DNA of 64,000 nt from Pinus tabuliformis (lineage: Eukaryota; Streptophyta; Pinopsida; Pinales; Pinaceae), in the NCBI GenBank assembly GCA_031772625.1, contig CM062820.1, positions 88,892,988 to 88,956,987 on the forward strand, given 5' to 3'. The position numbers were made by a program, and so were the translations under genes. Positions 12,232-24,114 of the stretch are shown one piece after another (the stretch's first letter is position 1; the number at the start of each line of letters is the position of its first letter). The notes below the pieces were generated by a model. It was not told the origin of the DNA, searched no databases, and saw only the letters and a list, made by a program, of their open reading frames with translations.

Positions 12232-13280
12232 GCACTGGGCGAGATTCAGGAAAGCTGATCTCGTGGTTGGGAGGAAATCAGCATTGTCCTTCGAGATTGG
12301 ACAGAGTTGAACTTCTGTACTGATGGGTGCAGACTACAAATAAGTATTTACGAACAGGGAAATGTAAATGTTTATTATTTTAATGAGTTATTTGCATTTA
12401 ATTAATCTTGTATATTCAGTACAATTGATTAGGAAATTAAGAAAATATGAAAACAAAAATTAAAATATGACAGAAAGAACTAGTCCATATACTACAAAAT
12501 AACTGTGTAAATTCTTTGCAGAAAGCACCATGCAAGAAATGCATGAGAGTAATAGAGGAAATGGTCGAAATTATATTTATTGAAACTTCACTGGTCTTGT
12601 AACATAAACATTTAATTTCCTGTTGTAACCGAAATTAAAAATATATTGTGAAGGATAACAAGACGGAACATTGGCTTTGAAGTTTGAAATACATGTAAAT
12701 AAGGAAAAGAAATTGTAGTTAAATTAAGAGACAGTGAGCGAGCAATGAAGTGAAAACGGAATTTAGAGCATGAGGATATTGCGAAATATACAAATACATT
12801 TACATTTAAGGAACATAACATATGCACCTGTGTTATTAAGTAATTTCATTTGAAAAAAACAAAACTGGGAAAACCCTATGAGCATTGTACCCGAAGGCCT
12901 GGACTGAAGACATAAAGTATAAACCCTCATTTTGAAACCCTTAGCATTACGGGTTTTTCCTCCAAAAGAAAAAACTATCAATCCATGCCAATAGATCTAG
13001 GAATTATAGATACATACAAGTAACATGATAATTCTATCACCATAACAGTTTACGGTTCTGCTCTGGAAAACAAAAATAACAAAAATGTGCTTCCATGGTT
13101 CTTTGGGACCAGTTAACCTTAAGATTAAGAGGAAAGGCATCATATTAAAAGATACAGTCCAAGCCAACAAATCAAAGCCGTGGCGTTAACAAACTCTAAG
13201 TCTAGTGTAACCTTGAATTACATAGTTGGCCCAGTACAGGGGCAAATAACCAAAGCAAAAAAATTCAGGAACTAAAAGCG
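12232..13280. other. Intergenic, nothing recognised
   Basis: Short open frames occur on the minus strand (12612-12981), but they have no recognisable domain and AT-rich codon use. Confidence 0.5.
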
Positions 13281-13285
13281 CTAAG

Positions 13286-13900
13286 TTAACTGATGAGAAA
13301 CGGTGTGCCGGAGTATATATTACGCGGAGATAAGTCGGAGTTGTGGCTCAAAGGTCTCTGGTAAGTATGATGGAGGAACGGTGTAGAGTCTCGAACCGGA
13401 TTCTCCAAAGCAGGTAGGGAGCAAACCCCATTCTGCGGAGGGACATCTCGCCGTAGCCCCTGTTCCAAACAAACAAATACATTAATATAGTACATGGAGT
13501 AGGCTCACAAATCAAACTTTGACATGAACTAATTCACCTGTAAATGAAGGCATAGCCGTCCTTGTCCATGAGCAAGCTTCCACCGCTAGGAGAAGGAAAC
13601 TGTTTTGGCTACATAGTAGAAAGAATACAACCGTCATACTGTTCATCATGGCAGTGAAAGGTAAAGGCTGCAAAGCCATTTCCCAACTGGAGAAAATTGG
13701 GAGAGTATGAAGTAAAATGCACCTGTTTCTCACCTGGGTAGAGTCCCCGAACAAAGGAAAACTGCAGAAGACGAACAATACCACTATGAACCCCTGCATG
13801 ACTGAAGAAAGTTACTGAGGAAGCTACGGTCCCAATACCCACCGTCCGAAAATGATCGGCAGCGGAGGACCGTGGATGGAATCCCCATCGCGAAGACTAT
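13286..13900 (-). other. Possible exons of an unidentified gene or gene relic
   Basis: This block is richer in G and C than its surroundings. On the minus strand it shows three stretches with splice-like ends: one ending CTACCCAG before GTGAGA (near 13735), one ending TTTACAG before GTGAAT (near 13540), and one beginning after GGAACAG (near 13460). One frame reads SHAGVHSGIVRLLQFSF; another reads MDKDGYAFIY. I do not recognise the product and cannot join the pieces into one convincing frame. A captured or decayed gene fragment is as likely as a real gene. Confidence 0.25.
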
Positions 13901-13969
13901 GGAAGACAGTTGTTGTGCACGAGAAGCTTCAGAACCTCGGTCCCGCCAATCCTAAGGAGTGGGTTAATT

Positions 13970-15700
13970 AGATAACAATGGAGTATGTTTAATCAATCAT
14001 GATTTTTTTCAGAGAGAAAATCATCATGTATATTATATTAAGAAAATATAATTAGCTGTTACATAAAAGACCATATATTGATCCTGATGATAATGCTGAT
14101 GATGATAGCAGATGAGGACATATAGATGTGGATGTACTGAGCAGATAAATAAGATTTGAGCTAATACAAAAGAGGTCCAAAAGACCATAACATAGATCAA
14201 AACATGTTCATGATAACCATCCAAAAAAGAAGAGACGATTCTATGAGAGAAGATCCACATAGACTATAAGAAAAACCGGAGAGAGAAGAAAACAATCGTA
14301 ACGACCAAAACAGATATATAAACCAGCACATAGGCAATTGGAGCCTTGGACTCCTGGAAGATGCGTGCGTTTCTCCATTTCCAGAGTAAACATGGTAATG
14401 AAATTGACAAGTTCGAAAAAGATTAATAAACTACACACCATGTGCCAACTCTTGTAAGGTCAAGGGTAATGAACTGTGGTGAAATGAAATTATCCAAGTC
14501 ATATAAACAGTACGAATTTTGTAAACTGAATTTCGTGACAGATTTCGTTTTGATTGTTTTTTAATTTTTTTAATCGTAATAAGTATTTACTAGTAGTTGC
14601 CCCTAAAGGTGCAAAGATACACCAAAGGTATGGAAGATGTGGAAAATTTGGCTTTCATCATTTGAGTCAATTCATAATTGTCTTTAGTTTTCCATGACTA
14701 ATTAATGGGAGACAATTTATGCGAGCTATGCCATGAATTCTACAATATTTTTATCATTGATACTTACAATTTTCTTTAGATAAAAATAATAGTGAAAGTT
14801 TTTGAAATTTTATTGCAAATGAGAAAGGATATTTAATGGTTTCCTTTTATAAATGCTATGCACACTTCCTTACCTTTATTCTATCTAAAATGATTTTTTA
14901 CTTAGCATTAGTGCATCATTTATTTTTTCCATAAATAGGAACAAGAGTTAAACTCCAGAGAGCCCATTGTTTCATTATGTTCATGGAAAGATGCATCTAG
15001 GATTATCTTGTTCTTATAGCACATGTTAAATTTCCTATTTAGAAGGTTCAAAAAATTTATTAATGCTATATTGTCATTGTAATGAACTATCAAGGTTGTG
15101 CAAACATAAAACATAGAGCTTTGTATGGATGTTTATGGTGGAAAACAATTATTGGTAAAATTGTCAATAATTTTTATTTTTTTTTCACAAAATTTTGCCA
15201 AAAAAATTGTATTTTAAAATTTTATACAAATATTAATAAAATAATATTTTAATAAATAATAATGGCAATATTCGTAAAAATTTTCCAGCACTAAAATAGA
15301 AATTGCAAAAACTTTCTCGAATAATATTTGCAAAACTTTAAGGAGTTTGTTTTTTCATCTTTGTAAACGTTAGGAAAGTAAGTGTTTTTTAAACTTTAAA
15401 AAGGTATTGTTATGTAATAATTAAAACTATTTTAAAGGAAAGATCGAGAATTTAAATTTTGAAGTATAATTTATTATGATTTAAAATATTAAAAAGAGAT
15501 GAAAAGGCTGACGTGTTTAATTTTTTTTGTGTTTATGCTACGGTTGAATCAGATGTGCTAATACAATCATTTCGAACGAGGTCACAGATCCGAAGTCAAA
15601 TAGTAAAAAAGCTAAGAAGTAAAAACAAAAATGAAAACGAACTGCAATACACCGTCCACAGTTGGTGAATCGCGACCGGACTTTAAATGTCGGGGGCATG
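13970..15700. other. Intergenic, nothing recognised
   Basis: AT-rich; short minus-strand frames at 14033-14441 and 14920-15114 have no recognisable features. Confidence 0.5.
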
Positions 15701-15702
15701 TT

Positions 15703-15767
15703 TTGGGAGACGGCCAGAGAAACTCACGCACAATTTGGGAGACGGCCAGAGAAACTCACGCACAATT
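15703..15767. repeat. Tandem duplication, 33-bp unit x2
   Basis: The unit TTGGGAGACGGCCAGAGAAA plus CTCACGCACAATT is repeated with no visible difference. Confidence 0.9.
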
Positions 15768-15804
15768 AAGGTAATACAGAGGATATTGGTTAGTTGCTTC
15801 ACAT

Positions 15805-16026
15805 ATGGCTGGCAATATTTACAGGGGTTCACTTGCTTCTGGCATTCAAAATGATGAAGAATTTTCTTTCTCGTCATGGATTGAATTCTCTAAGTTAGAA
15901 GACGGGCATGAAAGGATTGAATCCTCCAAGTTAGAACACGGGCACGAAAATAACGTTCGCTATTCCACAGGCGAGAATATATCATCGGATGTTCTGCTTT
16001 CCGGATTCAGTTTGTACAAGTGTTAA
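15805..16026 (+). other. Small unrecognised open frame with internal duplication
   Basis: A 73-codon frame starts at an ATG and contains a duplicated 36-base unit (15884-15950), giving the near-repeats FSKLEDGHER and SSKLEHGHEN. No domain is recognised. The duplication is in frame, but similar duplications are common in non-coding parts of this window, so coding status is doubtful. Confidence 0.15.
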
Positions 16027-16173
16027 CGAGAGCGCACTGTGCGGCAGCATGGTTAGACAAATCCAATCCAACGGTGAAAAACTTTAATAGATCCAACGGT
16101 GGAAAATCAAAAGGTAGACGATGAACTGATTCAATAGGGAACACCTTCGGTGTAAATATGACTACACATGACA

Positions 16174-16285
16174 ACAGCCTTGGTGAATTATATATTAGGC
16201 CCTTGGTAAACTGCATCTGCGGCTTTGCTCGACTCTCTGTAGCTGCCTCTCTGCATTGTTACAGTGCCAGTGCATGACAAAGTAT
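16174..16285. repeat. Second copy of the 10555-10845 repeat family
   Basis: Shares CTTGGTGAATTATAT, then CTTGGTAAACTGCATCTGC and CTCTCTGCATTGTTACAGTG, with the block at 10555-10845, at visible divergence. Confidence 0.65.
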
Positions 16286-16680
16286 TATAGATAGTTGTTA
16301 CAATATTTATATGTTAATTTTAAATTAATTTTGTATTTTTAAATTTGGAAAAAATAATAATAATAATATATTTACCATCAAAAAATCTCTACCATAAATT
16401 TTTTCTTAAACATCATTGATGTTATATCTATCATCAATAAGCAGACACCATTTTTAATATTTATATTTCTTTTTAAAAATATATTGAAATATTTTTTCAC
16501 AAATAGCTACCATACTACCTTTTAAAATATATCTATATACTTCTAAACAATATTTTCACATTTTTATTATATCTATATGTTTCTAAACACTCTTTTCACA
16601 TTTTTATTGTACATTGGTAAGATTGAATTTTACACACACCATAATTACAAACCACAAAGCAGGGAGCCATTGGCGTAGCG

Positions 16681-17669
16681 TGTTGAAATGTAATTTCAAC
16701 TGCAACGACAGTTGAACAAGGACCGCGTACATTTCAGGAACACTGCCAGTGTTTTCCTGCACGGCTTTTCACCGAGCAATGGTATTCTCCGGAGGCCAGC
16801 GATAACAATCATCGATTGACACGTGCCACAACAGTTTTTCAAAACAGTTTTTTCTTAGGAGCATAAAGATCGGTATGAGGAGGCCGTGCGATATTGATTG
16901 CAACCGTTCGATTGATATTGAAACCAAAGTTGTGTACAAGCCTACACCATATGGACTTGACGTGAAGTAAAAGTTTCATTTTGACCCCAGTTTTTCCTCA
17001 GTGATGTAATTAATGAAATTGAAATTTACGATAATAAATTTACGATAGTTGGTAGAACGTAGGTAAAGTTTTTAATTTTAATGTTTTTTATTTTTCACGG
17101 ATGTAGTTTTGTTTACGGCACAAATAAAAAAAGGTAATGTAATGTTTTTTTGTTTAGTTGTTGTTCATTAGTGAAAAACAAAATAAAGGGAAACACGCAG
17201 AAGCGCGACTGTAAGTGTTCATTGAATATGTAATGTAGTGTGAAAACGCAGCAGTGTGAAGAAAGTTTTTCATTGAGTGAAAACGAAAGGGAATTCGCAA
17301 CAGCGAATGTAATGTTTTTTGTTAAGAGAACGAATATGTAATGGTATATGCAGCAGCGTAAATGAATGAAAAATTTTCACACAGCAGTGAATGTAAAGAA
17401 AATTTTTACACACAGCAGTGTAAAATTTTCAGAAGAAGACAGAGTAAATTTTTTTTGTGGAACTGATGCGTTCTTGGAGAATCCCTCTGTGAGAGGAAGG
17501 AATTTGTAACAACTGTTGTTTTTATTAATGAATACAAAGTTTCTTTTGTGTGTTGAAAACTCTGTTCTCCATAAAACAATTTTAGCTTCCCTGTGTTAAG
17601 ATCTTGTGATAAAAACAAAGCATTATCCTCTGTTCATCTTTTGTTTGGAATCACCAGAAATTCCCAACA
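16681..17669 (+). repeat. 5' LTR of Copia element
   Basis: 989 bp, beginning TGTTGAAATG and ending CCCAACA. Its first 20 bases contain a short palindrome (GTTGAAAT / ATTTCAAC). It has a 53-base stretch near 17294-17355 that the 3' LTR lacks, and lacks a roughly 20-base stretch present in the 3' LTR near 20853-20875. Confidence 0.95.
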
Positions 17670-17684
17670 TGGTATCGAAGCTTG
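17670..17684 (+). promoter_or_regulatory. Primer-binding site (initiator tRNA-Met type)
   Basis: TGGTATCGAAGCTTG directly follows the 5' LTR and closely resembles TGGTATCAGAGC, the complement of the initiator tRNA-Met 3' end used by plant Copia elements. Confidence 0.85.
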
Positions 17685-17901
17685 TCCAGGCTCTTTAAAG
17701 GTGTCAAAGAAGCTGAAGGAAGGGTTTCTTGCTGCAGCAACTTCTCCAGCAGAGTGAAGACTCAGTCAAAAAGGAATCCAAGGTATTTCTCAAGCTAGTT
17801 TTTTTTGTGTCACTGTTAAAGACAGTCAATTATTTTAAATACACAGTCAAGTATTTTGAAGCATAGTTAAGAGTGCAAGAATAGCTGGAGCCAACACTAG
17901 C

Positions 17902-19065
17902 ATGGGTATTTGTAATACCCAGCTCCCACAATTTAATGGGAAAAACTATGACTATTGGGCAATAACTATGAAAGCTTTTCTTGCTTCCCAAGACTTATGA
18001 GAAATTGTTGAGGATGGTTTTGAAGAACTAGCAGATGAAAATGAGTTTAATAGGTTAACTCAGGCAAAGAAAGATCTGTTGAAGAGCAATAAGAGGAAGG
18101 ATTCAAAAGCCCTCTACTTTTTGTATCAAGCAGTGCATGAGAGTGTGTTTCCAAGAATAGCAGCAGCTAAGAGATCCAAAGAAGCATGGGAAACTCTCAA
18201 GACAGCCTATCAAGGCATGGAGAAAGTGAAGACAACAAAACTACAGTTGCTGAGAAGAGATTTTGAGAATCTTTGCATGAAGGAGTCAGATAATATTGAC
18301 TCATTCTTCACACAAGTGATTGGTCTGGTCACACAGATAAGGTCTCATGGAGAGATTCTTGAAGAAAGGGGGATTGTGGAGAAACTATTGAGGATCCTAC
18401 CCTCAAGGTTCAATGTGATTGTCACCACCATAGAAGAGACAAAGGATCCCACAAACTTCTCAGTTGATGAACTACATGCATCACTGATAACACATTAGTA
18501 GAGATTGATTAGAAATGAAAACTCATCTCTAGAGCATGCCTTTAAGACCCAGATGTTCTTTGGAAGAGGAAGAGGTCAAGGCAGAGAAAACAAGAGAGGA
18601 AGAGGCAGAAGCCAAAATAGAGGTAGAAGAAATAGTCCAGCAAATGCTCAAGGAAGAGGCAGCAATCCAAATCAGAATCAAGGCCAAGGCAGCAGCCAAC
18701 AAAGTGCACAACATCATGCTCAAGGACAAAGGTATGATAAATCCAATTTTCAATGTCACTATTGTAAAAAATATGGGCATTATGCAAATGAATGCAGGAA
18801 GAAGCATCATGATATGAATAATAGAACTAGTGCAAATTTCACTAAAGAAAATATCAGCCAAAAAAATTTGTTCTTAGCTTGTAATATGGTTGAAGAAAAG
18901 AGTGAAGATGTATGGTTTCTAGACTCCAGTTGCAGTAACCATATGACAGGAAACATAGCCCCGTTTTCTATGTTAGATCAGAATGTGAAGTCACAAGTCA
19001 CACTAGGGACTGATAATAAAGTTTCTGTTATGGGAAAAGGAGAAGTAAATGTCTTTATATTGTCA
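17902..19065 (+). pseudogene. Copia gag and protease region, broken
   Basis: From the ATG at 17902 the frame reads the UBN2-type Copia gag (FNGKNYDYWAITMKAF near the start, then a helical region with SKEAWETLKTAYQG). A TGA at 17998-18000 and a TAG near 18496 interrupt it. A basic, Gly/Arg/Gln-rich linker follows, then a CCHC zinc knuckle (CHYCKKYGHYANEC) and the protease segment WFLDSSCSNHMTG. The aspartic protease motif D-S-G is changed to D-S-S, which should abolish activity. Gag would package the RNA and the protease would process the polyprotein. The reading frame ends at the integrase deletion. Confidence 0.9.
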
Positions 19066-20625
19066 TGTTGATGACCCTGTTCATTTCGAAGAAGCAATTA
19101 AGGATAGGAAATGGATAGAAGGTATGGATGCGGAGATCAATGCCATAGAAAGAAACAAGACATGGGATTTAGTTGAATTACCAAAAGGAAAGGAAGTCAT
19201 TGGAGTTAAATGGGTCTACAAGACCAAGAGTAATGTTGAAGGAAAAATAGAAAGACACAAGGCAAGACTGGTTGTCAAGGGATATAAGTAGCAGTATGGG
19301 AGAGACTATGAGGAAACTTTTGCACCGGTTGCTAGAATGGAAATAGTGAGAGCAGTGTTGTCCATAGCAGCACAAAACAAGTGGAAAGTTTACCAAATGG
19401 ACATGAAGTCAGCATTCCTAAATGAAGTGTTAATGGAAGAGGTTTACATTGAGCATCCTCTAGGCTATGAAAAGAAAGGCCAAGAGCACAAAGTGTGTAG
19501 ATTGAAGAAAGCTCTTTATGGGCTGAAGCAAGCCCCAAGAGCGTGGTACAGTATGATAGATTCCTATCTACTAGAAAATGGATTTGAAAAATGTGAGGGA
19601 GAACCCACCCTCTACATCAAGGAAAAGGATGGTAAATTACTAATTGTTGTGTTATATGTTGATGATGTTATTTTCAGAGGTAATGATGATTACCTTATTG
19701 AAAATTTCAAAACAGTCATGAAAAAAAAATTTGAAATGACTGACATGGGTTTGCTGAGATACTTCTTAGGAATAGAAGTAGAACAAAATGGAAATGGGAT
19801 TTTTATCTCACAGGCAAAGTATGTTAATGAAGTGTTAGAAAGATTTAATATGCAGGAAAGCAAAGCAGCAATCACTCCCACAGTAATGGGATTAAAACTC
19901 AGCAAAGAGGACAGCAGCAAGGATTTTGATCCTAGTTTGTACAAGAGCATGGTTGGCAGCTTCATGTATTTGACTACAACTAGGCCGGATATAATGTATG
20001 ATGTTAGTTTAATTCCCATATTCATGGAGAGGCCAAAAGAAGCACATTGGCATGCAACAAAAAGGATTCTGAGGTATGTCAAAGGTACTAAAAGGTTTGG
20101 CATTTTATATACTACTTCAGAATGTTCATATTTAATTGGATACACTGATAGTGATTGGGCTGGAAGTGTAAATGATCGGAAAAGCACATCCGATTATGTT
20201 TTTCACATGGGTTCAGGAGCCATTTCATGGGCTTCTAAAAACAGCCTCTTGTAGCATTGTCTACAGCAAAGGCATAATATGTGGCAACTACAGCAGCAGC
20301 ATGTCAAGAAATTTGAACGAGAAGGATGTTAAGAAGTTTATGCCAAGAGCAAACAAAAGGAACTGTGATTTTTTGTGACAATAGCTCAGCTATTGCATTA
20401 TCCAAGAATGTTGTGTTTCATAAGAGAACGAAACACATTGACACAAAGTTTCATTACATCAGGGAATTGGTAAACAATGGAGAAATTGTTTTACAACACT
20501 GCAGAACTCAGGAGCAAATTGCAGACATTCTGACCAAACCATTGGGACAGAAAAGTTTTGAATTTTTGAGGAAATGTCTGGGTATGACTGATAACCCAGC
20601 AGTTGAAATTAAAGGGGAGTGTTGA
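19066..20625 (+). pseudogene. Copia reverse transcriptase and RNase H, broken
   Basis: RVT_2-type reverse transcriptase: it begins with DPVHFEEAIKDRKWIEGMDA, continues through VIGVKWVYKTK, MDMKSAFLNE and YGLKQAPRAWY, and has the catalytic LYVDD box near 19656. RNase H follows with YTDSDWAGS and, after a break, DNSSAIALSKN, FHKRTKHIDTKFHYIRE and ADILTKPL. Lesions are a TAG at 19288-19290 (after VKGYK), a stop near 20252, and frame changes around 20250-20345. The enzyme would copy the element RNA into DNA. The YVDD aspartates are kept, but the frame is broken. Confidence 0.92.
20611..20619 (+). promoter_or_regulatory. Polypurine tract
   Basis: AAAGGGGAG lies immediately before the 3' LTR, the expected place for the plus-strand primer. 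Confidence 0.85.
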
Positions 20626-21555
20626 AATGTAATTTCAACTGCAGCGACAGTTGAACAGGGACCGTGTACATTTCAGAAAAACCGCCAGTCTTTTCCCGCA
20701 CCACTTTTCACCAAGCAGTGGTATTCTCTGGAAGGCAGCGATAACAATCATCGATTGACACGTGCCACAACAGTTTTTCAAAACAATTTTTTTCCCGGAG
20801 CATAAAGACCGGTATGAGGAGGCCGTGCGATATTTATTGCAACCATTCGATTGATAACAAGGTTGACCACCGTCGATTGAAACCAAAGTTGCGTACAGGC
20901 CTACACCATATGGACTTGACGTGAAGTAAAAGTTTCATTTTGACCGCCAGTTTTTCCTTAGTAATGTAATTAATGAAATTTACGATGGTTGGTAAAATGT
21001 TGGTAAAGTTTTTAATTTTAATGTTTTTTATTTTTCACGGATGTAGTTTTGTTTACGGCACAAGTAAAAAAAAGGTAATGTAATGTTTTTTTGTTTAGTT
21101 GTTGTTCGTTAGTGAAAAACAAGAAAAGGGAAGCATGGAGAAGCGCGACTGTAACTGTTCATTAAATATGTAATGTAGTGTGAAAAAACAGCAGTGTGAA
21201 GAAAGTTTTTCGTTGAGTGAAAACGAAAGGAAATTCGCAGCAGCGTAAATGAATGAAAAATTTTCACACAACAGTGAATGTAAAGAAAATTTTTACACAC
21301 CGCAGTGTAAAATTTTCAGGAGAAGACAGAGTAAATTTTTTTGTGTAACTAACGCGTTCTTGGAGAATCCCTCTGTGAGAGGAAGGAATTTGTAACAGTT
21401 GTTGTTTTTATTAATGAATACAAAGTTTTTTTTGTGTGTTGAAAACTCTGTTCTCCAGAAAACAATTTTAGCTTCCCTGTGTTAAGATCCTGTGATAAAA
21501 ACAGAGCATTATCCTCTGTTCATCTTTTGTTTGGAATCACCAGAAATTCCCAACA
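20620..21555 (+). repeat. 3' LTR of Copia element
   Basis: 936 bp, TGTTGAAATG ... TTCCCAACA, matching the 5' LTR with substitutions and two larger indels. Confidence 0.95.
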
Positions 21556-21760
21556 TAGCAGTAGTCCCTACCGGGGTTGAGAAACTCACCACAATCTGCA
21601 TAGTTGCACAACTCTGTTCAAACGGACCCGCGTGAATGAATTACACTTCCATATTTGTTTGACCAATTCCAAGTATGCGATCCATGGTGAAGGATAAACC
21701 TGACAAGACGACTGCGGTGAGCGGCGGCACATTTTATGTCTATTGTGTTATCCTATGCAG

Positions 21761-22415
21761 TTGCAGAGGCTTATCTTGAGCAATTCAAATCTGACCTCAA
21801 TGCATTTCTGAGAGCTAGAGCCCAAGAAATGAATGAAGGCGGAGTTATGTTTCTGATTCTTCCGTGTCGAATTTCGTTTGATCCGAGGGAACAAGGGAGC
21901 TTGCTCAGTTTATGTGGGCAGCTGTTGGCAGCTGCTTTCAGAGATAAATGGGATATGACTCATTTCTTGTTTGATGTTTCCCTAGCCTTCTTATAACGAA
22001 ATTTTGAATTATTCTCACAAATATGATTGATGCTTAGCAGGGCTTACTGCACGAGGAAAAATTGCACTCATTCAATTTGCCTTTCTTCTCTTCAACTATC
22101 GAAGAATCCAAGACTATGGTGAAAACCACGGGATCGTTCACTTTACATAGATGCAAAGTCTTGAGAGGAGAAGCTGCTGGCACGGTCGAGTACAACAGCG
22201 AAGACCGCGGTTTATTAGGAAGATAGCTCTCAATGCAGTATAGGAATGAATAGGAGACTATGACTGAAGCCCATATCGGAGTAGAAATGACAGACAAATT
22301 GTTTGAGAGAGTCGAGAAAAGAGGAGCTGAAAAAAGTCACGAATTGATTAGACAAATGGAAAGCTTAACACAGTTACTTGCGGTGCTTATTCGAAATAAG
22401 AAAATAACACAGTAA
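21761..22415 (+). pseudogene. SABATH carboxyl methyltransferase, C-terminal half, pseudogene (right arm)
   Basis: Counterpart of the left-arm copy. One exon starts after TATGCAG (21760) with AEAYLEQFKSDLNAFLRARA, GGVMFLIL and QLLAAAFRDKW. The next starts at about 22041 (after GCAG) with GLLHEEKLHSFNLPFF, GSFTLHRCKVLRGEAAG and ESLTQLL, ending at a TAA at 22413-22415. This copy has two in-frame TAGs (after RGLLGR and after YRNE) that the left copy lacks, while it retains sense codons where the left copy has its stop after KLFQRV. The two therefore decayed independently after duplication. The SAM-binding N-terminal half was not identified; a candidate short upstream exon ends at a GTGAGC near 21717. 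Confidence 0.8.
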
Positions 22416-23437
22416 AATGATTAATGCGTACTCACTTTACAGTGATACCATGAAATTTCGCTTTGATACTGAAACTTCATGATTGTATATACAATTGTGA
22501 CACTTTTTTCACTTTTCATAGTTTGATCATGACAATTTTGATCACAATTATTACAAGTATTAAAGTATTTGGAAGCAATGGTTTTTCTTATCTCGTCCCC
22601 ACAATTAAGATATCTTAGTTTAAATGGTAAAATATAAAAGTATTTTAATTAAACAATAAAAAATAACTATAGTACGATGTGGAGATGACTAATAAAAAAA
22701 AAATGCACATGCAACACATTATCTTTGTTAATATAGTATGAAGTACCATTTACATTGGCTCTTAACGATTTGGATTGGATTATATGTCACATTAGATTAA
22801 TATATGAAAACTATTTCCGACGGGAATGAATATGACTAAGTTAGTATTATCTTGCTCTCACTGCTTTAGCTTAACTCTGTCTCTTGTACCTTGGGAATGG
22901 ATTAACGTTTTTATATTTGAAAGAAAGAGGAGAAATACGAGGGAGTTTTGTCAGTTCCTACTCTCCTACCTAAACAACATTATGTTCAATGGAATATACT
23001 AGCATAGATACGTTTCGATTTGCCATTACTGCAACCTATTATTAATTATGATATCACCATAGAAACGTATTTTCATTGCAACGACGCTCCACATGTCATG
23101 TTATAACAATTATACTCCATCTAAGATAATCTCGGTAAAAAATATATATTAAATATACATCGCTCTTAATATTAGTTATAAAGTGCCTAGATAAATCACC
23201 ACTTGTTAGTCAATATTTATGTATTAGCTACCGCGTGTCTTACCACATGCATGTTAGTGAATATTTCTGTGTATAACTTACCACGATCTCTCATACACTA
23301 GGTTTAAACAATGATGCGAGGTTTACTAGCGAGGTTAAAGAACATAGTAACCCCAAAAACACAGTAACTCCATTGATAAGACTCATAATCAGTGTGTAAT
23401 TCCACTGTTTTAGAAGACGTGAATAGGTAAGACAAAG

Positions 23438-24019
23438 GTGCTTTCCAATCTATCGGTAGAATGTTCAGAGCTTCAAAGTTGGGAAATCTTGCTATTATCA
23501 TACGTTTGGCATTCAGAGCTAGGTAATCTTACCGTTATTTGCAAAATTTGTTGTTTATCATACATTTGGCATTCAGAGCTAGGAAATCCTACTATTTATG
23601 GATACATTTGGCGCATATGGAGCAAAATTAACATGGTTTCTGGACTGTCAAATGAATGGTATCCCCTCGCCTCTCTAGGAAAGAGCCAGCCAAGAGCTAT
23701 ACCACAGCTGAGAGAAGTATTAAGAGAAGTATCATGCATGTGGGGTGGCTTTATGTTTCGCACCACCTTCCTCCTTCGCACGCAGGCTCAAACCATTAGG
23801 GTTTTGCTTCAGGGTAAGATCTCTGGCATATTTTTTGTCCGGTTCTATCTATATCAGACAACAGAGAAAACTAATGAATTCTCTCTGGATATAGAAGAAA
23901 AAGAGGCGACGCTAGGGTTCAATGTATGGTATAACGGGGTGTTCGAAAGCTCCACTGAAGGCGTTCTTACAACTCATAGCAGCAGAGTTATGAATAATAG
24001 ATATGCATATTTATGGTAG
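23438..24019 (+). other. Unrecognised 193-codon open frame in right IR1 arm
   Basis: This is the longest non-transposon frame in the arm. Its first third is generated by a tandem repeat of about 60 bases (the string GGCATTCAGAGCTAG recurs), giving repeated YVWHSELGN / YIWHSELGN. The rest has no recognised domain. The left arm breaks the frame into short pieces, and a GGTAAGATC donor-like site lies inside it near 23812. I think it is not a gene, though it may include former 5' exon sequence. Confidence 0.2.
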
Positions 24020-24114
24020 TGTATATATGGCAGCACGCTAAATTATCGACTGAATATATATACAAGTTCGAAGGTATTAAATCTTGAGGCCATAAGGAAG
24101 TATTTGGAGGAATA

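Larger units (their letters stand above)
16681..21555 (+). mobile_element. Copia LTR retrotransposon, integrase deleted
   Basis: The 4875-bp element has two LTRs (TGTTGAAATG ... TTCCCAACA), a primer-binding site, gag, protease, reverse transcriptase, RNase H and a polypurine tract, in Ty1/copia order. The integrase expected between protease and RT is missing: the protease frame runs directly into the start of the RT domain near 19050-19075. Flanks are TAGCG (16676-16680) and TAGCA (21556-21560). The left IR1 arm keeps the undisrupted site (CGCTA at 4554-4558, the complement of TAGCG), confirming the insertion point. Several stops make it non-autonomous, and the LTRs differ by substitutions and indels, so it is not recent. 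Confidence 0.95.

Noticed and set aside
19690..20187. 165-codon minus-strand frame
   Set aside because: Antisense shadow of the Copia reverse transcriptase and RNase H.
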